DNA from: Stratiolaelaps scimitus
Taxonomy: Eukaryota > Arthropoda > Arachnida > Mesostigmata > Laelapidae
Length of the DNA stretch: 64,000 nt
Assembly: GCA_019614645.1 (NCBI GenBank)
Contig: JABWDB010000048.1
Location: 1,557,501 to 1,621,500, forward strand
Direction of reading: 5' to 3'
In this document: in pieces, positions 58,717 through 64,000 of the stretch
How positions within the stretch are numbered: the stretch's first letter is position 1
Layout: each line of letters begins with the position of its first letter
The notes under the pieces: generated by a model
Seen by the model: only the letters and a program-made list of their open reading frames with translations
Databases searched by the model: none
What the model was told of the DNA's origin: nothing
Made by a program: the position numbers and the translations under genes

Positions 58717-59107
58717 ACGCGCTTTTTTATGGCATACGTTATTTTTCTATCTACTACTATTGTAGTATACATTATCGACTTAAGCATTATTAGTTTTCTA
58801 CAAAAGATGCCAAGCTGAGATTAACCACCGTGGCCACACCTGAGGCCCAATCAGTTCTCTACGTTCATATAATTAGAAGCTAACGGATAAATGCTACTGA
58901 ACAAACCCTGAGTGTAGACACATGTTAATAGATATTATATCAAATTTGAAAAATGTTTTTTTTTCACGATGTATAGTGGTGTATAATTTCGCAAAATGTA
59001 CCATTTCCAAAATATGCTCTGTCACACGCTCACGTTGAGCACTCACTGGGTTCGACCAACGGGTTGATAAGTTCAAAATAAAGTTACAGCTCACAGTTAC
59101 CATTGTG

Positions 59108-59240
59108 TGTTACCCTGCGACGTGGTGACGATATCGAGAGAGAGAAAGTGAGAACTTCTTAAGCATTGTAAAAGAAAACTGCACCTCCATTAATAAAATA
59201 TTACAGCAACAGAGTCTGTACCTTTATCTTTACATGAATA
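59108..59240 (+). repeat. SINE-1 copy, head degraded
   Basis: gtgttaccctgcgacgtggt, then gagaacttcttaagcattgt, then aaactgcacctccattaata and the tail gtacctttatctttac. A short GA insertion interrupts the middle. Confidence 0.65.
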
Positions 59241-60518
59241 CCATGTAAAACGTGCGTATCAAGCTTAAGGATTTCATCGTCAAAGAAACGATCAACGAGT
59301 TGTCAGCCATTCTTGGAACAAAGTCCAAAAAAGTGGTCACACTTCTTCTGTTGCCAGCATTCGACGTAGACGGCTATTTCCTCCATAACTAACTCAGCGT
59401 TTGACCACAGGGCCTTGCTATGTCGCTTCTGTCTAACACTGGGTCCAGGACCTTGCAGGGGACGGTGTTCAAATGTGGATGGTCAAGCCAGTAAATAGCC
59501 TAAATTATGCATTGATATTTTCGATTTGTTTTGCCGTATCGGACGTTCGGCAATGCTCGACTTATCCGAGTTTCTCTTGTAAACCTTTATGCCGAAGGGC
59601 AATGGAAGCTACAGCCGGAAAAACCACGACTCCGGAGGATACGGTTAGCGTATGGACAAATCATTGGTTTGGGCCCATTGTCGAACTTAATTAAGTAATT
59701 ATTCTTGTTGTGAGCTACCAGATGTCATTACTTGTGCAATTCATCTAGCTTATAACGACGTCGGGTCAAGCAACAGAGGCGATTCCTAAATGCTCAGTAA
59801 GTTAATATACAGATGATATTGATAGAATGACGTATATAAATACATGTATAAGTTTAAGTGGGGCGTGAGTTTAGTGGGGCAGGTCTGCCACTACATCCGG
59901 CAGGAGTCCCACAGTACCATGGCAAAATACCTTAGCTGTGAGGCATGGTCTGCATGAGCATTATCCGTCATAAAAAAAAAGAAATATATATTTTTATCAT
60001 TAAAATTCATCAATTCATTATTGATTCATAATGTTTTGTACTCTAGCAGGAAATTTTGCGAATAATATCGATGGAAAGTACGACACTTTTTCGTCTTGAA
60101 AATATATATTCATTTATCTGTACCAAAGCTTATTACACTTGACGGTCAATGGTAGTTGAATTTCGTATGGGGTCCCTTCAAAGTTGCCTATACAGATCTA
60201 GTTCGATAAATATATCGTTGAGTACGCCCACATACAGGCAAGCCTCGTTGATCGATACTCGAGTGCATTGTATGTACTCCTGTACCAATTTATATCCAAC
60301 GCTGTCGGCAAGAGGCCGAATTTAGGCAGTCACATGAGTTGTTCTCCAACTGATTCTTCTCAATTGGAAAAACGTATGTGTTTTGTTGGCCTATAATAGG
60401 GTGGCCTAACGAACGAGTAGTTTTGCAAGTATCCCGACAGCTGTAAACATTTAAGAAGTAGATTGGATAAAATACACGAATATTTTATAAATACACTGTG
60501 TCTTTTTGCACAGCACCC

Positions 60519-60524
60519 TTTATT
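60519..60524 (-). terminator. Probable polyadenylation signal of paralogue C
   Basis: AATAAA on the minus strand about 275 bases after the stop. The interval contains two (TA)n runs (60594-60631 and about 60708-60722), so the 3' untranslated region would include microsatellites. Confidence 0.45.
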
Positions 60525-60591
60525 TTATGCATCTTATATGACTTGACCATTTTCAATCGACACTCAACAATCAACACATCCACAGCCCACA

Positions 60592-60593
<2 letters not shown>

Positions 60594-60631
<38 letters not shown>
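60594..60631. repeat. (TA)n microsatellite in the 3' flank of paralogue C
   Basis: TA dinucleotide run. A shorter one lies near 60708-60722. Confidence 0.9.
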
Positions 60632-60634
<3 letters not shown>

Positions 60635-60799
60635 GCATATGTATTTACACAGATCACACGAGTTTACAATAATAGCGCTTTAACAACAAATCTAAAAACG
60701 TATTTGTATATATATATATATATTGAGCAGAGACTAGTATTGTCCACTCATATTTTGTACAAATGCCAGCTATTACAGTTAGCTACCAACACCGACACG

Positions 60800-61780
60800 T
60801 CACCAACGGTTGACCTGGCGGCTTGGTACCGGGTAGGCGCGTGGCTCGACGATGCCGGATCCATCGGTCAGAGAAGCACTGATCTGTACAGGGGCGGGTC
60901 CGTGGGCAGACAACACAGAAGCCGCGGGGGAGTAGCTAGAAGGGATAATCGGAGCAGGCGCGAGAATCGGTGCCGGAGCGGGAATCGTCGAAACCGGCGC
61001 GCTGATGATTGAGGCTGGTGCAGCAGACAGTACCCCCGTGTCGATGGCAGCCGGAGCACCGATCAGTGATCCGAGGATCGGAGTACCCGGAGCAAACCCA
61101 GAACTGCCTGATAGGTACGATGCTCCGATTCCTGCCACCGCGGCCCCGTAGCCAGCTCCGACTAAAGGTCCGGCGGGATCGTTGGCAACGTAAACCTGAT
61201 TCTGGGCTTCGGGCTCATTGTAGAATTCGATCCTGGGAGCAGGCGCTGCACCACGTACGACCTGCACGATCCTTGCGGGAGAGCGGCCAGGCTTCTGCAC
61301 GTCGATCACCTGCGCACCGGTGGCCTGGTGGAGCACCCTCTCGACGTGGGCGGGGCCCGAACTCTTTGAAACCACCCGGATCAGGCTCTGCTGTTCGGCT
61401 GGAGCCTGCAGCTTGATGATTTGCGGAGCGCCCTGGGCCGCCTCATGCACTCGAATGATCTGTCCAGGTCGGGTGTACTCCTCCAGACGAATCACAGGAC
61501 GAGCGTTGTGAGTGTGAATCTCATGGAGACGAGGGCCAGCGTGAGCTGGCGCGACCGGCCCGGCAACAACCGCATCGCTGACCGCCGAGCTGACAACAGC
61601 CGGAGCCACATGAACGGGAGCGACAGCAGCATGTCCACCTGGCTGAACACCAACGGCGTTTACTGCGGGAGCTGGGCTGGCACCGATGGTGACGGCGCCG
61701 GCTGTCGGAGCGTCTCCGGCGAGATAACCGGCGTGTGAAACCGCCACCACAAGAGCGGACAAAACTACGAATGTTTTCAT
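60800..61780 (-). CDS. Secreted beta-repeat structural (cuticle-like) protein, paralogue C
   Basis: Predicted 326 residues, single exon, ending in TGA. The frame stays open 106 codons upstream, but the ATG at 61780 starts the signal peptide (MKTFVVLSALVVAVSHA) and lies just downstream of a TATA box, so the upstream frame is accidental. Residues 18-83 are Ala/Val/Pro/Gly-rich. The core runs from Arg84 (RLHEIHTHNARPVIRLEEY) to about residue 205 with all hydrophobic units kept. The tail is Ala/Pro/Ser-rich with IISAPVSTIPAPAPILAPAP-type repeats. It ends in a different sequence (PRAYPVPSRQVNRW) and lacks the KIIKKYH end of A and B. That may mean a 3' rearrangement, a changed reading frame at the end, or real divergence. 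Same orientation as paralogue B. Confidence 0.85.
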   Translation of the reverse strand: MKTFVVLSALVVAVSHAGYLAGDAPTAGAVTIGASPAPAVNAVGVQPGGHAAVAPVHVAPAVVSSAVSDAVVAGPVAPAHAGPRLHEIHTHNARPVIRLEEYTRPGQIIRVHEAAQGAPQIIKLQAPAEQQSLIRVVSKSSGPAHVERVLHQATGAQVIDVQKPGRSPARIVQVVRGAAPAPRIEFYNEPEAQNQVYVANDPAGPLVGAGYGAAVAGIGASYLSGSSGFAPGTPILGSLIGAPAAIDTGVLSAAPASIISAPVSTIPAPAPILAPAPIIPSSYSPAASVLSAHGPAPVQISASLTDGSGIVEPRAYPVPSRQVNRW

Positions 61781-61850
61781 GGTCGGTTGCTGTTGCCGTC
61801 CCTGATCAGCGAAACTCACGACTGTGGCTTCATCGTGGCGAACATGACGC

Positions 61851-61860
61851 TTATATATAG
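61851..61860 (-). promoter_or_regulatory. TATA box of paralogue C
   Basis: CTATATATAA on the minus strand, about 71 bases before the ATG, close to the 80-base spacing in paralogue A. It predicts a leader of roughly 40-45 bases and no 5' intron. Confidence 0.7.
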
Positions 61861-62125
61861 ATACATAGGAGGATGTAGCTCTGACGACGACGACGACGGC
61901 GCGGTCACGTGGCCCGGGTAGGCCAACACGTCGGGCAAATATTTCCAAATATCGAAGGAAATAAAGAAGATCGCGAAGAAAGTGGAACGATTTCGGTGAT
62001 AATAATGATTTCAATATAGTGATGATAATAATAATAATAATAGTATTAATACTGAAGATATGAATGGCGATACGACGAGTGGATATTATACGTAACACGG
62101 TTTAATATCGCATAGAGGTATTCAT
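61861..62125. other. Upstream flank of paralogue C
   Basis: Contains a GAC-type run near 61883-61898 and an AAT run near 62025-62041. No specific factor site can be named. Confidence 0.45.
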
Positions 62126-62260
62126 GGTAAAGGTTGTATTGGTTTATTAAAGGAACTGCAATCTCGCAATGCTTAAGCTCTCTTAGATGTCATCACGCAG
62201 CGGGGCTCGAACCTGCGGTCTCTGGCTTCCGATAACCAGAGACTTAGCCGTTCAAGGTGG
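62126..62260 (-). repeat. SINE-1 copy, full length, inverted
   Basis: Reading along the plus strand: tail ggtaaaggttg, tattggtttattaaaggaac, tgcaatctcgcaatgcttaa, gatgtcatcacgcagcgggg, inverted B-box ctcgaacctgcggtctctgg and arm with the inverted A-box gacttagccg. Very similar to the copy 1 kb to the right, so both are probably young. Confidence 0.8.
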
Positions 62261-62394
62261 GAAAAAGATGTCGTTTTGTGACATCTTTCAAGTTTTCAAC
62301 TTACAAACTTACTTCTATGTAATAGTAGCTGAATATCTCAGTAATATAATGAAGCTATTTGGCTATTATTATTATTATTATCAACTGAAGGGAT

Positions 62395-62456
62395 AACGTC
62401 GGGGACTTAAAACCATAAGGTCTCCGGTTCGAATCCCACTGGGTACGAATGAATTG
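62395..62456 (+). repeat. tRNA-like 3' half, possibly from a third SINE
   Basis: The segment ggggacttaaaaccataagg is followed by tctccggttcgaatcccact and gggta. It resembles the anticodon arm, T arm and acceptor end of a tRNA with a TAA anticodon loop. The 5' half is absent: it is preceded by an ATT microsatellite and unrelated sequence. A genuine tRNA gene is therefore not supported. It is a tRNA relic or SINE piece. Confidence 0.4.
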
Positions 62457-63137
62457 ATGCGGTATCCAGTTGCAGATTTGTCTTATATAGTCACTATTCA
62501 GTATTATTATTATTATAATTATTATGACAACAACATAGCGGAACAAAAAAAAACGGCTCGTGGTTACAATACAATGTGATTTGCGAGTTTTTATCGCCGA
62601 GGTTCTCACCTCGAAGAACCTCTTCTGCTTTGGTTAGCCAGTTACCACTGATGAGCTGGTACCCACCGAACGAGAGACGAAATCCAAAACGAGACGTCCC
62701 TTCGAAGGAACTTTGGGACTCGATCTTGAATAGACTGTCATACATACTAGACTACTTCTGTGCCATTGTTTAAAACATCCCACGCCCCCAACGGACTTCA
62801 TGCCGTTGTTATATCGTCTTTGCTACGTTACATCTCTGAATGTGATTAGCATTTTTTGTTATATTACCGACGTTTAAGTTCCACAAGCTCTATATCGCCG
62901 TACTTGTAAAAGGCCTTTACCGAAATAAAATAAAAAAAGACCATCACCGTTCGCGACATTTGTCGAGCTAATCGCATTCAGTGGCCCCTCCTCGATTTCC
63001 CTGGAGACGTTCCAAATCCATCTTCAATGTCACTGTGTGGTGATGATAGATCCCATTTGTGGTCGAGGACAATCGGGCGTCTTACGAGGCGCGAATTCGA
63101 CTCTGACCACTTCGACTCGAGTGGCCAATTTCAGAGA
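62457..63137. other. AT-rich spacer
   Basis: Contains an ATT run near 62503-62523. No gene recognised. Confidence 0.45.
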
Positions 63138-63268
63138 ATGGTAAATGGTAAATGTTTATTGGTTTATTAAAGGAGCTGCAATTTTACAATGCTTAAGCTC
63201 TCGCATATGTCATCACACAGCGGGGCTCGAACCTGCGGCCTCTGGCTTCCGACAGCCAGAGGTAAGCT
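63138..63268 (-). repeat. SINE-1 copy, full length, inverted
   Basis: Same modules as the 62.13 kb copy: aatgtttattggtttattaa, aggagctgcaattttacaat, gcttaagctctcgcatatgt, catcacacagcggggctcga and acctgcggcctctggcttcc. The arm is ctctggcttccgacagccag. It ends just after the arm, so the extreme head is missing. Confidence 0.8.
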
Positions 63269-63857
63269 ACAATGCAAATGTTTCCCTTTATGTCGGATAT
63301 TGATTATGCCCAAGTTGCTATCGAACATGTTCACTATTGTTACCGTTCTTACGATTTGCAACGGTTGCACCATTTTACTAGGAATCTAGATATGTACACC
63401 ATCATGTGAATACATGATGAATATTATCTATAGTATTGATTATGATTGATTTCGTATGATCATGTCGCTTTTGGACACACATCTCGAATTTTCCTTCAAG
63501 GATGGCGGCCAGAATGGAGTCTCAAATTCATTTTCGGAGTCGACGTTATCGAGTACCATCATAAGTTACGTTTCAAACTTCACCTGCTCTTGTAAAAATG
63601 ACTACGTCATGGTTTTTTTTTGGTTTTCTTTAGGAAGAACTCTTCCTTTATCGGAGGATAACGGTATATCAACATGGTTTACAATGTATCGATAAGAACG
63701 CTTCTGCCTCTGGGACAATCTTCCTTCTTTTGTTGGATATGGGTAATTATTATCGCTATAATTAAAGATGTAGAGGTTCTTCTATTATAACAATGATAAT
63801 TATTCGGTATTATAACATTGATAATTACTGCATGGGATGGCCATAGTAGGTAAGATA
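63269..63857. other. AT-rich spacer
   Basis: No gene or repeat recognised beyond short AT runs. Confidence 0.45.
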
Positions 63858-63955
63858 AAGGTAAAGGTAAAGCTTTATTGATTTACTAAAGGAACTGCAT
63901 AGAATGCTTAAGTTCTCTTATATGTCATGCAACGGGATTCGAACCTAAGTGCATA
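63858..63955 (-). repeat. SINE-1 copy, inverted
   Basis: Starts with a clear hexamer tail (aaaggtaaaggtaaagcttt), then attgatttactaaaggaact, gcatagaatgcttaagttct, cttatatgtcatgcaacggg and an inverted B-box attcgaacctaa. The head is lost or diverged. Confidence 0.7.
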
Positions 63956-64000
63956 TGTGCAATGTCTTTTACTTTAATGAAGTAAAGTAATCATTATCCC

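Larger units (their letters stand above)
57640..60518. other. Intergenic DNA between paralogues B and C
   Basis: Mostly AT-rich. It contains short TTA/ATC-type runs near 58280-58312, the SINE-1 copy at 59108-59240 and the weak minus frame at 58333-58716. Nothing else is recognised. Confidence 0.45.

Noticed and set aside
61781..62098. 106-codon N-terminal extension of paralogue C
   Set aside because: It would read through the TATA box and an AAT microsatellite and would bury the signal peptide. The internal ATG matches the starts of A and B.
62187..62258. Possible functional tRNA gene on the minus strand
   Set aside because: The A- and B-box and arm are present, but the acceptor stem cannot be closed, and the sequence repeats across the window as SINE-1.
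1..64000. CRISPR arrays, bacterial operons, ribosomal RNA genes
   Set aside because: No regularly spaced identical repeats, Shine-Dalgarno-led gene series or rRNA-like sequence were seen. Gene structure and repeats are those of an animal.

Overview
The window is animal genomic DNA, most likely from an arthropod. The grounds are a divergent ionotropic-receptor-like gene (a protostome receptor family), secreted Ala/Pro/Gly-rich proteins of cuticle type, TATA-driven intronless genes with AATAAA signals, tRNA-derived SINE-like repeats and dense microsatellites. Nothing looks bacterial: there are no operons and most open frames are low-complexity artefacts. A mite or tick would fit, but the sequence alone does not prove it.

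The left 39 kb holds no coding sequence I can identify with confidence. It alternates AT-rich stretches carrying short interspersed repeats and (TA)n runs with GC-rich blocks of about 1-6 kb loaded with CT/GA and triplet repeats (near 10.3-11.6, 13-19, 19.7-20.9, 27.2-28.9, 31-34.3 and 35.4-36.9 kb). A few weak exon candidates are noted (minus strand 35.4-35.6 kb, plus strand 41.8 kb). A compact imperfect hairpin at 6.68-6.77 kb looks like a microRNA precursor or a very small inverted-repeat element.

The right 25 kb contains the four convincing genes. Three are paralogues (39.27-40.19 kb plus strand; 56.64-57.48 kb and 60.80-61.78 kb minus strand) encoding secreted proteins. Each has a signal peptide, a low-complexity N-terminal arm and a nearly invariant core of about 120 residues. 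The core reads as nine beta-strand-like units of the form [VI]-x-x-[VL] every 12-13 residues. A low-complexity tail follows. Between the first and second paralogue, at 48.24-50.24 kb, lies a single-exon 666-residue receptor-like protein with the M1 / pore / M3 / M4 layout of glutamate-receptor-type channels. I see no functional link between it and the structural proteins beyond proximity.

Three dispersed repeat families are recognisable from copies inside the window. SINE-1 has a tRNA-like head and a 3' tail of ACCTTT-type hexamers. SINE-2 has a different tRNA-like head. A third family of about 170 bp has two very similar copies 45 kb apart. No reverse transcriptase, transposase, rRNA, intact tRNA or CRISPR array was recognised.
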